Below, one piece after another: positions 49,810 to 59,966 of a stretch of 64,000 nt of DNA (position 1 is the stretch's first letter; each line of letters begins with the position of its first letter). A model generated the notes under the pieces. That model did no database searches and was not told the DNA's origin. It saw only the letters and a program-made list of their open reading frames with translations. Both the position numbers and the translations under genes were made by a program. The stretch comes from Actinomycetes bacterium (lineage in GTDB: Bacteria; Actinomycetota; Actinomycetes; Propionibacteriales; Propionibacteriaceae): assembly GCA_023392635.1 (NCBI GenBank), contig JAEVYS010000068.1, positions 13,376 to 77,375 on the forward strand, in the 5' to 3' direction.

Positions 49810-51330
49810 ATGACCACCTCGCCCGTGGCGCTGCGGCCCGCCGCCACCCCGGGGACGCCTCTCGACGCGCTCGTGCCGGGGGCCGGCCCCGCACTCGTGA
49901 CCGGGGTCACCCTCGACTCCCGCGCCGTCCAGCACGGTGACCTCTACGTCGCGCTCCCGGGCACGGCCACGCACGGGGCGAACTTCGCTGCCCAGGCCGT
50001 CGCCGCCGGGGCGGCCGGGATCCTCACCGATGCGGCCGGGGCGGCGCTGCTCGGCGGCATCGGCGTGCCGGTGGCGGTGGTCGCCGACCCCCGGAGGGAG
50101 ATGGCCCGCATCGCCGCCGAGGTCTACGGACGCCCGGCGGAGCGACTCGTCCTGTACGGGGTGACCGGCACGGCGGGCAAGACCAGCACCACCTTCCTGC
50201 TCGCGGCGGCCCTGGCGGCCGCCGGGTACCGCGTCGGCACGATCGGCACGATCGGCTTCGCCCTCGACGGACGCCAGCTGGCGTCCCCGCGCACCACGGT
50301 GACGACGCCCGAGTCGCCCGACCTTCAGGCCCTCCTCGGCTACCTCGCCGGGAACGGGGCGGACGCGGTCGCGATGGAGGTGTCCTCGCATGCCCTCGCC
50401 CTGCACCGTGTGGACGGACTGGTCTTCGACGTGGCCGGCTTCACCAACCTCGGCCGTGACCACCTCGACTTCCACCCCACCCAGGAGGACTACTTCCAGG
50501 CGAAGGCCGGCCTGTTCCGCGACGGGCGCTGCCGAAGCGCCGTGGTGAACACCGACGACGAGTACGGACGGCGTCTCGCCGCCGAACTGCGTGCCGGCGG
50601 CGCCGTCCGGCTCGTCACCACCGGTGCCGCCGGCGACTACCGCCCGCTGGGCAGCGAGCCGGCGTCCGACGGCACCAGCAGGGTGCGCCTGGCCACCCCG
50701 ACCGGCGAGCGCGAGTTCGTGCTCGGGCTGCTGGGCGCGTTCAACCTGCGCAACGCGGCCACCGCGGCAGCGATGCTCGAACTGGCCGGCGTCGACCTGG
50801 ATGCGGCCCTGCCGGGCTTCGCCACCGCGTTCGTGCCCGGGCGCATGCAGCGGGTGGACCTCGGCCCCGACGCTCCCGGCGTGGTGGTCGACTTCGCGCA
50901 CACTCCCGAGGCCGTGACGGCGGCCCTGGCCGGATTGCCCCCGGGCAGGCGGATCGTCGTCCTCGGGTGCGGTGGTGACCGGGACCAGGCGAAGCGAGGA
51001 CCGATGGGGGCCGCGGCGGCCACCGCCGCGTCAGTGGTGGTCGTGACCGACGACAACCCGCGCAGCGAGGCGCCGGAGGCCATCCGTGCTGCGGTGCTGG
51101 CGGGGGCGAGGGAGGCGGCGCGCATGTCGGGCGCCACGGTGTTCGACGGCGGCGACCGGGCGGGCGCCATCCGGCTCGCGCTCAGCCTGGCCGAACCCGG
51201 CGACTGGGTCGCCGTGCTGGGTAAGGGGCACGAGTCCGGCCAGCAGGTCGCCGGGCGCACGATTCCCTTCGACGACGTCGCCGTGGTGGCTGCGACCTGG
51301 GCCGACCTGGAAGGCAGGACGAATGCGTGA
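49810..51330 (+). CDS. murE: UDP-MurNAc-tripeptide synthetase MurE
   Basis: 506 residues from ATG 49810, seven bases after ftsI. It adds the third amino acid of the stem peptide in the cytoplasm. P-loop is GVTGTAGKTSTTF (Ala where most have Asn), then MEVSSHALALHRV and NLGRDHLDFH. The DNPR motif (DDNPRSEAPEAI), which recognises diaminopimelate, indicates a DAP-type stem peptide. Overlaps murF by eight bases. Confidence 0.96.
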   Translation: MTTSPVALRPAATPGTPLDALVPGAGPALVTGVTLDSRAVQHGDLYVALPGTATHGANFAAQAVAAGAAGILTDAAGAALLGGIGVPVAVVADPRREMARIAAEVYGRPAERLVLYGVTGTAGKTSTTFLLAAALAAAGYRVGTIGTIGFALDGRQLASPRTTVTTPESPDLQALLGYLAGNGADAVAMEVSSHALALHRVDGLVFDVAGFTNLGRDHLDFHPTQEDYFQAKAGLFRDGRCRSAVVNTDDEYGRRLAAELRAGGAVRLVTTGAAGDYRPLGSEPASDGTSRVRLATPTGEREFVLGLLGAFNLRNAATAAAMLELAGVDLDAALPGFATAFVPGRMQRVDLGPDAPGVVVDFAHTPEAVTAALAGLPPGRRIVVLGCGGDRDQAKRGPMGAAAATAASVVVVTDDNPRSEAPEAIRAAVLAGAREAARMSGATVFDGGDRAGAIRLALSLAEPGDWVAVLGKGHESGQQVAGRTIPFDDVAVVAATWADLEGRTNA

Positions 51331-52735
51331 GGTGACCACCGCCGAACTGGCCGGCATGACGGGCGCCCGCCTCGTCGGCGACGCGGCGGTCGTGGTCGGG
51401 CCGGACGTGGTGATCGACTCACGCCTGGCGGGCCCGGGCTGCTTGTTCGTCGCCCTGCCGGGCGAGCACGCCGACGGCCACGACTTCGCCGAGCGGGCGG
51501 TCGGGGCCGGCGCCGCCGCCGTCCTCGGCACCCGTGAGCTGTCGCTGGACGTGCCCCAGCTGGTGGCGGGCGACGCGGGTGCCGCGCTGGCAGCGCTCGG
51601 CACGGCCGTCGTCGCCGACGCCGTGGCCGGCGGCCTGGTCACGGTCGGCATCACCGGGTCCTCGGGCAAGACCAGCACCAAGGACCTGCTGGCGCAGGTG
51701 CTCGCCACCGCGGGGGAGACCGTCGCGCCGGTCGGGTCGTTCAACAACGAGATCGGCGTCCCCCTCACCGCCACCAGGGTGGGACGGCGCACCCGCTACC
51801 TGGTCAGTGAGATGGGGGCGCGCGGCCGGGGCCACATAGCCTGGCTGTGCGGCATCGTTCCGCCGAAGGTCGGCGTCGTGGTCAACGTCGGTCACGCCCA
51901 CCTGGGCGAGTTCGGCTCGGTGGAGGCGATCGCGCAGGCCAAGGGCGAGCTCGTCGAGGCGGTACCTGCCGACGGCTGGGCCGTGCTCAACGCCGACGAC
52001 CGCCTGGTCAGCGGCATGGCCTCGCGGACCACCGCGCGTCTCGCCACCTTCAGCACGGCGGGCGAGCCGGCCTGGGGAGATCTTCGGGTCTGGGCGACCG
52101 ATGTCTCCACCGACGACCTGCAGCGCCCGGCCTTCACCCTGCGCGTGGGCGGGGCCGCCACGGGCGAGGCCCCGGTGCGGCTCCTGGTCTCCGGCACCCA
52201 CCAGGTGGGCAACGCGCTCGCCGCCGCAGCGGTGGCGCTCAGCCAGGGGCTTCCGGTCGCCGGCGTGGCGGACGCCCTGGGCAGGGCCGAGGCGCGCTCC
52301 GCCTGGCGCATGGAACTCCATGAGCGGGGCGACGGCCTGCTCGTCGTCAACGACGCCTACAACGCCAACCCCGACTCGATGGCGGCCGCACTGCGTGCGC
52401 TCGGGTCGCTGCGGCGCCCGGGTGGACGCCTGCTGGCCGTGCTGGGCGACATGCTCGAACTGGGCCCGACCGCCGCACATCAGCATCGGGAGGTCGGTGC
52501 CCTCGCCGCGAGCCTGGGGGTGGACCGACTGGTCGCGATCGGGGAGTACGCCCCCGACCTCGCGGCGGGTTTCGCCGGCTCCACCGACACCGTGCCCGAC
52601 CGGGACGCGGCGGTCGCGGCGGTGGCGGACTGGGTGCGTCCCGCGGACGTTGTGCTGGTGAAGGCGTCCCGGGGGTTAGCGTTGGAGACCGTGGCCGAAC
52701 AGCTGTTGAACTCTCCGGAAGGCGGGCCTCGATGA
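51323..52735 (+). CDS. murF: UDP-MurNAc-tripeptide--D-Ala-D-Ala ligase MurF
   Basis: 470 residues from ATG 51323, inside the end of murE. It adds D-Ala-D-Ala to finish the nucleotide-linked pentapeptide. ATP motif GITGSSGKTSTKDLL, FNNEIGVPLT, SEMGARGRGHI, NVGHAHLGEFGS and the ADP-binding NDAYNANPDSM are all present. Overlaps mraY by four bases. Confidence 0.96.
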   Translation: MREVTTAELAGMTGARLVGDAAVVVGPDVVIDSRLAGPGCLFVALPGEHADGHDFAERAVGAGAAAVLGTRELSLDVPQLVAGDAGAALAALGTAVVADAVAGGLVTVGITGSSGKTSTKDLLAQVLATAGETVAPVGSFNNEIGVPLTATRVGRRTRYLVSEMGARGRGHIAWLCGIVPPKVGVVVNVGHAHLGEFGSVEAIAQAKGELVEAVPADGWAVLNADDRLVSGMASRTTARLATFSTAGEPAWGDLRVWATDVSTDDLQRPAFTLRVGGAATGEAPVRLLVSGTHQVGNALAAAAVALSQGLPVAGVADALGRAEARSAWRMELHERGDGLLVVNDAYNANPDSMAAALRALGSLRRPGGRLLAVLGDMLELGPTAAHQHREVGALAASLGVDRLVAIGEYAPDLAAGFAGSTDTVPDRDAAVAAVADWVRPADVVLVKASRGLALETVAEQLLNSPEGGPR

Positions 52736-53799
52736 GGAGCGTCCTGCTCGCCGGCGGCATCGCCCTCCTGGGCACGCTGCTCGGCACCCGCTACGCGATC
52801 CGGTTCCTGGTCAAGCAGGGCTACGGCCAGTTCATCCGTGATGACGGCCCGACCAGCCACCACACCAAGCGCGGCACGCCGACGATGGGCGGGATCGTCA
52901 TCATCATCAGCGTCCTGCTGGCCTACACCGTCGCCCACCTGGTGACGTGGACCGAGCCGACCGCCACGAGCGTCCTTGCGCTCGGGTTGTTCGCCGGGCT
53001 CGGACTCGTCGGCCTCGCCGACGACTGGATCAAGATCAGCAAGGCACGATCGCTGGGCCTGCACGCCTGGGCGAAGTTCGGTCTCCAGACGGGGCTCGCG
53101 GTGGCCTTCGCCATCCTGGCGTTCCAGTTCCCCGACGCCCGCGGGCTTACCCCCGCGAGCGTGTACATCTCCTTCCTGCGTGACCTGCCTTGGTTCCAGC
53201 TGCCGATCTGGCTGGCGGTGGTCTGGGTCGTGTTCCTCGTGGCCTCCTGGTCGAACGCCGCCAACCTCACCGACGGCCTGGACGGCCTGGCGACCGGGGC
53301 AGCGGCGATGGCCTTCGCCGCCTACACCTTCGTGAACGTGTGGCAGTACAACCAGTCCTGCGCCTGGAGCAGTGCCGGCCCGCAGTGCTACGAGGTGCGC
53401 AATCCGCACGACCTCGCGGTGGTGTCCATGGCGCTGGCTGGAGCCTGCTTCGGCTTCCTGTGGTGGAACGCGAGCCCGGCGAAGATCTTCATGGGCGACA
53501 CCGGGTCCCTCGCCATCGGCGGCGCCATCGCCGCGATGTCGGTGCTGACCCGCACCGAGCTCCTGATGCCGATCATCGCCGGCCTGTTCGTGATCATCAC
53601 CGCCTCCGTCGTGCTCCAGGTCGGCTGGTTCAAGCTGACCAAGGGCAAGCGCCTGTTCAAGATGGCCCCGCTGCAGCACCACTTCGAGCTCCTCGGCTGG
53701 GCCGAGATCACGATCACGATCCGGTTCTGGATCATCGCTGGGCTGTGCGCGGCCGCCGGCATCGGCATCTTCTACGCCGAATGGGTGGTCGGCCAGTGA
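52732..53799 (+). CDS. mraY: Phospho-MurNAc-pentapeptide transferase MraY
   Basis: 355 residues from ATG 52732. Polytopic enzyme that moves phospho-MurNAc-pentapeptide to undecaprenyl phosphate (lipid I). Conserved acids in [23 protein letters not shown] and [26 protein letters not shown] carries the HHxxE loop. About ten membrane helices. Overlaps murD by four bases. Confidence 0.97.
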   Translation: MRSVLLAGGIALLGTLLGTRYAIRFLVKQGYGQFIRDDGPTSHHTKRGTPTMGGIVIIISVLLAYTVAHLVTWTEPTATSVLALGLFAGLGLVGLADDWIKISKARSLGLHAWAKFGLQTGLAVAFAILAFQFPDARGLTPASVYISFLRDLPWFQLPIWLAVVWVVFLVASWSNAANLTDGLDGLATGAAAMAFAAYTFVNVWQYNQSCAWSSAGPQCYEVRNPHDLAVVSMALAGACFGFLWWNASPAKIFMGDTGSLAIGGAIAAMSVLTRTELLMPIIAGLFVIITASVVLQVGWFKLTKGKRLFKMAPLQHHFELLGWAEITITIRFWIIAGLCAAAGIGIFYAEWVVGQ

Positions 53800-55271
53800 A
53801 GGCGTGGCTCCCCGCCGCAGACCGCCTCTCGCCCTGGCCCGAGGCCCGGGTGGTCGTGGCCGGGCTGGGCACATCGGGGTTCGCGGCCGCCGACGGCCTG
53901 ATGGACCTGGGTGCCACCGTCATCGTGCTGGACGACTCCGACAGCGCAGCCAACGCCGAGAGGGCCACCGTCCTGGAGATGCTCGACGTCGAGGTGCGCC
54001 TGGGTCCCGGCTCGACGGCCACCCTGCCCCCCGACGTCGACCTGGTGGTCACCTCGCCGGGGTGGCGACCGTCCGCGCCGCTGCTGGCGCAGGCCGCACT
54101 GCGGGACATCCCGGTCTGGGGAGAGGTGGAGCTGGCGTGGCGGATGAGCCTGCCGGATCGCGCGGTGCCCTGGCTCGCGGTCACCGGCACCAACGGCAAG
54201 ACCACCACCGTCGGCATGCTCGAGTCGATGCTCACCGCCGCAGGGCTGAGGACGTCGGCCGTCGGCAACGTGGGGCGCCCGATCGTCGAGGCCGTCCTGG
54301 ACGAGGTGGCCTACGACGTGCTCGCCGTCGAGCTGTCCAGCTTCCAGCTGCACTGGACGAACAGCCTTGCCCTGCACTCGGCAGCGGTCCTCAACGTGGC
54401 CCCCGACCACCTGGAGTGGTACGCGGACGTGGCCGGGTGGCCGCCCGGCGTCGGCGACCCGATGGGCGCCTACGCCGCGGACAAGGCCCGCATCTACAGC
54501 CGCGTCACGCACTCCTGCGTCTACAACGTCGGCGACCCCGCGACCGAGCGCATGGTCGAGGAGGCTGAGGTGACCGAGGGCGCCCGTGCCATCGGCTTCA
54601 CCCTCGGTGTCCCTGCTCCGTCCATGCTGGGGGTCGTGGACGACCTGCTCGTCGACCGCGCCTTCATCCCCCAGCGCCGCGACTCGGCGATCGAGATCGC
54701 GAAGCTCGCTGACGTCGTGCCCTACGCCCCCCACAACGTCGAGAACGCGCTCGCCGCCGCAGCGCTCGCCCGTTCGTTCGGCGTGCACCCCACCGCCGTG
54801 GCCGAAGGCCTCAAGCGGCTGAAGCTCGGCGACCACCGCATCCAGACGGTCGCCGAGATCGGCGGCGTCCGCTACGTCGACGACTCCAAGGCGACGAACC
54901 CGCACGCGGCGGCGGCGTCGCTGGCCGCGTTCGACTCGGTGGTCTGGATCGCCGGCGGCCAGGCGAAGGGGACCACCTTCGACGACCTCGTGGCCGCGGT
55001 CGCTCCCAAGCTGCGGGCGGTCGCGGTGCTCGGCGTCGACCGTGCGGTGATCGCGGACGCGCTGGCCCGACACGCGCCGCAGGTTCCCGTGAACGTCGTG
55101 GACCTCGGCGATCATGGTGCGATGCAACAGGCCGTGAAATGGGCCGCGTCGAAGGCTGAGCCCGGCGACGTCGTCCTGCTCGCGCCCGGTTGTGCCAGCA
55201 AGGACATGTATTCCGACTATGCGGCCAGGGGCGACGACTTCGCCGCCGCGGTCGCCGGGCTGACCGGATAG
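53796..55271 (+). CDS. murD: UDP-MurNAc-L-alanine--D-glutamate ligase MurD
   Basis: 491 residues from GTG 53796, overlapping mraY. N-terminal UDP-binding Rossmann-like domain ([17 protein letters not shown]), ATP motif [34 protein letters not shown], and the C-terminal [10 protein letters not shown]. It adds D-Glu to UDP-MurNAc-Ala. Its place after mraY is normal for actinobacteria. Confidence 0.96.
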   Translation: MKAWLPAADRLSPWPEARVVVAGLGTSGFAAADGLMDLGATVIVLDDSDSAANAERATVLEMLDVEVRLGPGSTATLPPDVDLVVTSPGWRPSAPLLAQAALRDIPVWGEVELAWRMSLPDRAVPWLAVTGTNGKTTTVGMLESMLTAAGLRTSAVGNVGRPIVEAVLDEVAYDVLAVELSSFQLHWTNSLALHSAAVLNVAPDHLEWYADVAGWPPGVGDPMGAYAADKARIYSRVTHSCVYNVGDPATERMVEEAEVTEGARAIGFTLGVPAPSMLGVVDDLLVDRAFIPQRRDSAIEIAKLADVVPYAPHNVENALAAAALARSFGVHPTAVAEGLKRLKLGDHRIQTVAEIGGVRYVDDSKATNPHAAAASLAAFDSVVWIAGGQAKGTTFDDLVAAVAPKLRAVAVLGVDRAVIADALARHAPQVPVNVVDLGDHGAMQQAVKWAASKAEPGDVVLLAPGCASKDMYSDYAARGDDFAAAVAGLTG

Positions 55272-55286
55272 GAGGCCGAGAGAGAA

Positions 55287-56552
55287 GTGGCGATCCTGAC
55301 TTCCCCCGCCGTGGATCGCCGCGGAACTGAGCCGGGCACTCCCGCACAGGGACGCCGGCGCAGTCTCGTGGTCGAATGGCTCGCCCATCCGCAGGCGAGC
55401 TTCTACCTGGTGCTGGTCCCGGCCGTGTTGCTGCTGGCGCTCGGCGTCATGATGGTCCTGTCCGCTTCCAGCGTCTACGCCTATGTCCGCTACGACGACG
55501 CGTACTACTTCGTGAAGCGGCAGTTCATCTTCCTGGTGATCGGCGGTGTCGGCGCGTTCGTCCTCGCCAAGCGTTCGCCGAAGCAGCTGAAGATCTTCGC
55601 GTGGGCGCTGGTCGTGGCGTCGCTGCTCCTGGAGGTGCTCACCTTCACACCCCTGGGCTACTCCAACAACGGCAACACCAACTGGGTGCGCTTCGGCGTG
55701 TCCTGGTTCGGCGTGCAGCCCTCCGAGCTCGCCAAACTGGCGATCGTGATGTGGGGCGCCGACATCTTCGCGCGCAAGCACCGGAGCCTGACCGACCCGC
55801 GCCACCTCCTGATCCCGTTCCTCCCGGTGTCGCTGCTGCTGATCGGACTGGTGGTGCTGCAGGACGACCTCGGCACCGGCATCATCATGGGCGCCCTGGT
55901 CCTTGCGGCCCTGTGGTACGTCGGCGCGTCCTGGAAGGTCATCGGATCGCTGCTCGGGGCGGTCGGGCTCGTCGTGGTGGGCCTGGTGGTGACCACGCCG
56001 TACCGGATGACCCGCATCTTCGGGTTCTTCAACCAGAACGTCGATCCCCTCGGTGTGAACCACCAGCCCATCAAGGCGATCTTCGCGCTCGCCTCCGGCG
56101 GCTGGTGGGGCCTCGGCCTGGGCGCGAGCCGGCAGAAGTGGGGCGGCCTGGTGGAGTCGCACACCGACTACATGCTGGCCGTGATCGGCGAGGAGCTCGG
56201 CCTGATCGGCACGCTGATGGTGCTGGTCCTGTTCCTCGTTCTCGGCTACGCGGGCTTCCGGATCGCGATGCGTTCCGACATCCGGTTCTGCCGCTACACC
56301 GCCGCCGGCATCACCAGCTGGTTCATGATCCAGGCGTTGGTGAACATCGCCGTGGTGCTGCGGATGATGCCGGTGTTCGGCGTCCCGCTGCCGCTGCTGT
56401 CGTACGGCGGCTCCGCGCTGATGGCGAACCTGATGGCCCTCGGCGTCCTGCTGGCGTGCGCGCGGCAGGAGCCGCAGTCCCGCGCCTTCCTGCGCCGCCG
56501 CCGTCGCCGGCACGACCAGGCGCTGGTCACCACCGCGGCCGGACGCGGGTGA
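55287..56552 (+). CDS. ftsW: Septal peptidoglycan polymerase FtsW
   Basis: 421 residues from GTG 55287, with AGGAGG about ten bases before. SEDS-family glycosyltransferase with about ten helices. WVRFGVSWFGVQPSELAKLAIVMW, QDDLGTGIIMGAL and HTDYMLAVIGEELG, then PLLSYGGSALMANL, are the SEDS signatures. It polymerises lipid II at the septum together with the class B PBP encoded upstream. A basic tail follows the last helix. Stop shares one base with murG ATG. Confidence 0.96.
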   Translation: MAILTSPAVDRRGTEPGTPAQGRRRSLVVEWLAHPQASFYLVLVPAVLLLALGVMMVLSASSVYAYVRYDDAYYFVKRQFIFLVIGGVGAFVLAKRSPKQLKIFAWALVVASLLLEVLTFTPLGYSNNGNTNWVRFGVSWFGVQPSELAKLAIVMWGADIFARKHRSLTDPRHLLIPFLPVSLLLIGLVVLQDDLGTGIIMGALVLAALWYVGASWKVIGSLLGAVGLVVVGLVVTTPYRMTRIFGFFNQNVDPLGVNHQPIKAIFALASGGWWGLGLGASRQKWGGLVESHTDYMLAVIGEELGLIGTLMVLVLFLVLGYAGFRIAMRSDIRFCRYTAAGITSWFMIQALVNIAVVLRMMPVFGVPLPLLSYGGSALMANLMALGVLLACARQEPQSRAFLRRRRRRHDQALVTTAAGRG

Positions 56553-57655
56553 TGGGAGCGATCCCGATCGTCCTCGCCGGCGGTGGCACGGCCGGGCACA
56601 CCTCGCCGCTGATCGCGACGGCGGCGCAGCTCGCCGCGCAGGCGGACGTGCGGATCACGTGCGTGGGCACCCCCAAGGGACTCGAGACGCGGGTGATCCC
56701 CGAGGCCGGCCTGACGCTGGAGCTGATCCCGCCCGTTCCGCTCCCGCGGCGGTTGACTCCCGAGCTCCTCGCTGTGCCCGCCCGGCTCGTCCGCTCCGTC
56801 CGTGAGGCCCGTCGCATCCTCACCTCGACCGGCGCCCGGGTGGCGGTCGGCTTCGGCGGCTACGTGTCCCTGCCGGTCTATCTGGCCGCACGGCTGGCCG
56901 GGGTGCCGCTGGTGCTGCACGAGGGGAACGCCGTCCCGGGCCTGGCCAACCGGATCGCGGCCCGCTTCACCCCGAACGTGGTCACGACGTTCCCCGGGAC
57001 GAGGCTGCCGCACGCGCGGCACCTGGGCCTTCCGGTCCGCGCCGGGATCGCGACGCTCGATCGTGCCGAGCGGCGTCCGGGGGCCCGGGCGTTCTTCGGA
57101 CTCCCCGCCGAAGGCGCCGTGCTGCTGGTCAGCGGCGGGTCTCAGGGCGCGCGCAGCCTCAACCGGGCCACGACGGACGCCGCCACGCGCCTGCTCGCCG
57201 CGGGCATCTCGGTGCTGCACGTGCTCGGCCCGGCGAACCTCACCGGGGAAACCGCGCCCCGGGTGGACCCGGCCACCGGCGCGGCGTACGTCCCGGTGGG
57301 CTATGTGGACGGGATGGAGAACGCCTACGCCGCCGCCGACCTCATGGTCGGGCGCTCCGGAGCCGGCACGGTGATGGAGACCGCGATGACCGGGCTCCCG
57401 ACGATCTTCGTACCCCTGCCGCACGGCAACGGCGAGCAGGCACTCAACGCCACGTTCCTCGTCGAGGCGGGCGCCGGGATCCTCGTGCCGGACGCCGAAC
57501 TGGACGCCGACCGGCTGGTGTCGGAGGTGACCACGCTCATGGACGACCCGGCGCGCCTGGCCGGGATGTCGGCACTGTGCCGCCGGCTGGTGCCGGCCGA
57601 CGCGTCCGCCGCCCTCGCCCGGTTGGTGCTCGAGGTCGCCGTGCGGCGAGGATGA
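56552..57655 (+). CDS. murG: UDP-GlcNAc:lipid I GlcNAc transferase MurG
   Basis: 367 residues from ATG 56552 (GAIPIVLAGGGTAGHTSPL); a GTG one codon earlier is possible. GT-B fold enzyme at the inner membrane face making lipid II. G-loops GGGTAGHTSP and SGGSQGARSLNR, HEGNAVPGLANR, and the UDP-GlcNAc motif GRSGAGTVMETAMTGLP then LPHGNGEQALNA are present. Confidence 0.97.
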   Translation: MGAIPIVLAGGGTAGHTSPLIATAAQLAAQADVRITCVGTPKGLETRVIPEAGLTLELIPPVPLPRRLTPELLAVPARLVRSVREARRILTSTGARVAVGFGGYVSLPVYLAARLAGVPLVLHEGNAVPGLANRIAARFTPNVVTTFPGTRLPHARHLGLPVRAGIATLDRAERRPGARAFFGLPAEGAVLLVSGGSQGARSLNRATTDAATRLLAAGISVLHVLGPANLTGETAPRVDPATGAAYVPVGYVDGMENAYAAADLMVGRSGAGTVMETAMTGLPTIFVPLPHGNGEQALNATFLVEAGAGILVPDAELDADRLVSEVTTLMDDPARLAGMSALCRRLVPADASAALARLVLEVAVRRG

Positions 57656-57659
57656 ACCC

Positions 57660-59069
57660 ATGCTGATCGAACCCGTGCCGCTGGTGCCGGTCGCCGAGCT
57701 CGGTGCGGTGCACTTCATCGCCATCGGTGGAGCCGGGATGAGCGGGATCGCTGCGATGTACGCGGCCCTCGGTGTCGCGGTCAGCGGGAGTGACCGGGCG
57801 GACTCGGCCACGCTGGCCGAGCTGGCGGCGCTCGGGATTCGCACGTACGTCGGCCACGACCCCGCCCAGCTGGGCGAAGCGACGACCGTCGTGGTGTCCT
57901 CCGCGGTCCGGGAGTCCAATCCCGAGCTCGCCGAGGCGCGGCGCCGGGGCCTGCGGGTCTGGCACCGCAGCGCAGCGTTGGCCGCGCTCATGCTCGACCG
58001 CGCCGGCGTTGCGGTCACCGGGACGCACGGGAAGACGACCACCTCAGCGATGACGGCGACCATGCTCGCCGGCGCAGGCGTCGACCCCAGTTGGGTGGTC
58101 GGGTCACCGCTCGCGGCCACCGGCCGGGCGTGGCACCTCGGCGCGGGCGACGCCTTCGTCGTCGAGGCGGACGAGAGTGACGGGTCCTTCCGGCAGTACC
58201 CGGCGGGCGTCGTCGTCATCACCAACGTCGAGGCCGACCACCTCGACAACTGGCTCACGCCCCGGGCCTACTCGGCAGGCTTCGTGGACCTGGCCACCGC
58301 CGGCGCCGTCACCACCGTCGTGACCAGCGCCGACGACCCGGGCGCCCGCGCGATCACCCCGGCCATCCGCGCGGCGGGCAAGCACGTGGTCACCTTCGGT
58401 GAGTCCCCGGACGCCGACGTGCGGGTCAGCGGAGCGGAGTTCCCCGTCGCCGGCGCCCGGGCGGTGCTCCATGCCGCGGACGACTCCGGCCCGCTGCAGC
58501 TGGCCGTGCCCGGCCGGTACAACCTGCTGAACGCCGCGGCCGCCTATGCGGTCGGACGGGCGCTCGGCGTCCCCGGGCCACTCCTGCGCTCCGCCGCCAC
58601 AACCTTCCGCGGCACGGCGCGCCGCTTCCAGCCGGTCGCGGACGTGGCCGGTGTCCGGATCTTCGACGACTACGCCCACCACCCCACCGAGGTGGCCGCG
58701 ACGCTCTCCGCCGCGCGCGGGCTGGCCGGCCAGGGACGCCTGGTGGCCTGTTTCCAGCCGCACCTGTTCACCCGCACCCGCGACTTCGCGACAGAGTTCG
58801 GCCGGGCCCTGGCCGTGGCCGACGAGATCCTCGTGCTGGGCATCTACCCGGCGCGGGAGGACCCGATCGCCGGCGTCACCGGCCGGCTCGTCGCCGAGGC
58901 GGCCGACGCTGCCGCGCCGGGCCGCGTCCGGTACGCCGAGGAGGTCGACGACGCCGCACCGGTGCTCGCGGGGCTGGTGCGCGACGGCGACCTCGTGGTC
59001 ACGCTGGGGGCCGGCGACGTGACCAAGGTCGGGCCGGCCCTCGCGACCCTCCTGGCGGGCGTGTCGTGA
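57660..59069 (+). CDS. murC: UDP-MurNAc--L-alanine ligase MurC
   Basis: 469 residues from ATG 57660, four bases after murG. It adds the first residue, L-Ala. FIAIGGAGMSGIAAMYA, VTGTHGKTTTSAM, EADESDGSF, NVEADHLDNW and DDYAHHPTEVAATL are the family motifs. Overlaps ftsQ by four bases. Confidence 0.97.
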   Translation: MLIEPVPLVPVAELGAVHFIAIGGAGMSGIAAMYAALGVAVSGSDRADSATLAELAALGIRTYVGHDPAQLGEATTVVVSSAVRESNPELAEARRRGLRVWHRSAALAALMLDRAGVAVTGTHGKTTTSAMTATMLAGAGVDPSWVVGSPLAATGRAWHLGAGDAFVVEADESDGSFRQYPAGVVVITNVEADHLDNWLTPRAYSAGFVDLATAGAVTTVVTSADDPGARAITPAIRAAGKHVVTFGESPDADVRVSGAEFPVAGARAVLHAADDSGPLQLAVPGRYNLLNAAAAYAVGRALGVPGPLLRSAATTFRGTARRFQPVADVAGVRIFDDYAHHPTEVAATLSAARGLAGQGRLVACFQPHLFTRTRDFATEFGRALAVADEILVLGIYPAREDPIAGVTGRLVAEAADAAAPGRVRYAEEVDDAAPVLAGLVRDGDLVVTLGAGDVTKVGPALATLLAGVS

Positions 59070-59782
59070 GCCAGGTCAGGGACGCCACGGCCCGGCTGCG
59101 GCTGCGCCGGAAGGACGATCGCCGCCGCCGGTGGTTGCGCTGGCTGGTCGTCACCCTCGCCCTCGCGCTCGCCGCCGGGGGTGTCTACCTGGTCGCCTTC
59201 TCGCCCGTGCTGGCGACGCGCACCGTGGCCGTCTCCGGCGTGCACCTGCTCTCCAGCGGAGAGGTGCTGGACGCGGCGCAGGTCGGCATCGGGACGCCGC
59301 TGGCGCGCCTCGACACCGCAGACGTGGCCGACCGCGTGGCCGGCCTGCCGCCTGTGGCCGGCGTCACGGTCACGCGCGACTGGCCCGGCACTGTCCGGAT
59401 CGCGGTCACCGAACGGGAGCCGAGGCTGGCCATCCCTGCCGGCGGCGGCTACCTCGTCGCCGACGCGACCGGGGTGGTGTTCGAGGCGGTGGCCGCCCGG
59501 CCGTCCGGCCTGATCACGGTGGACGCGGACCCCGCCGACCAGCAGGTGCTGGTCGACGTGGGCACGGTGTTCTCCTCGCTCAGCCCGCAGACCGCAGCGA
59601 AGGTGTCGCGGCTTGCCGCACCCAGCCGCGACGGGATCGAGCTGCGCCTGGTCGACGGCAGCCGGGTGATCTGGGGGAGCGCGGAGGAGTCGGCCCTGAA
59701 GAGCCGGGTGCTGGACTCCCTGATGGTGCTGGGAGGCACGGAATTCAACGTGTCCGCGCCGGCCTTCCCCACGCGGCGGTGA
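59066..59782 (+). CDS. ftsQ: Cell division protein FtsQ
   Basis: 238 residues from GTG 59066, overlapping murC. Very basic N-terminus (RLRLRRKDDRRRRWLRW), one membrane helix (LVVTLALALAAGGVYLVAF), a POTRA domain (TRTVAVSGVHLLSSGEVLDA) and the FtsQ beta domain ending near VSAPAFPTRR. It links the FtsL/FtsB-type proteins and FtsW/FtsI in the divisome. Confidence 0.93.
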   Translation: MSQVRDATARLRLRRKDDRRRRWLRWLVVTLALALAAGGVYLVAFSPVLATRTVAVSGVHLLSSGEVLDAAQVGIGTPLARLDTADVADRVAGLPPVAGVTVTRDWPGTVRIAVTEREPRLAIPAGGGYLVADATGVVFEAVAARPSGLITVDADPADQQVLVDVGTVFSSLSPQTAAKVSRLAAPSRDGIELRLVDGSRVIWGSAEESALKSRVLDSLMVLGGTEFNVSAPAFPTRR

Positions 59783-59840
59783 GGCCGCAAGGGCAACCCT
59801 GAACCCCGGCTTGAGAGACACGCCGAGCCACCCCCCATTC

Positions 59841-59871
59841 TTGGACAAGCCCAAAACGGGTTGCCTAGCCT
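59841..59871 (+). promoter_or_regulatory. Putative ftsZ promoter
   Basis: TTGGAC (59841-59846) and TAGCCT (59866-59871), 19 bases apart (18 if TGGACA is taken), lie in the 184-base gap between ftsQ and ftsZ. They would give a leader of about 90 bases. The boxes closely resemble those before divIVA. Confidence 0.55.
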
Positions 59872-59966
59872 TGGGCTCACGCCGAAGCCGTGCCCTTCCC
59901 CGCTGCGCAGTTTCGTCGAACCAAGCCGTCCTCGGGCGGCCCAGCTCGTAGCAAAGGGTGGCTTTC

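Noticed and set aside
53772..56513. 913-codon frame antisense to murD and ftsW
   Set aside because: It spans two certain genes and is rich in His, Arg and Gly, as expected of antisense reading.
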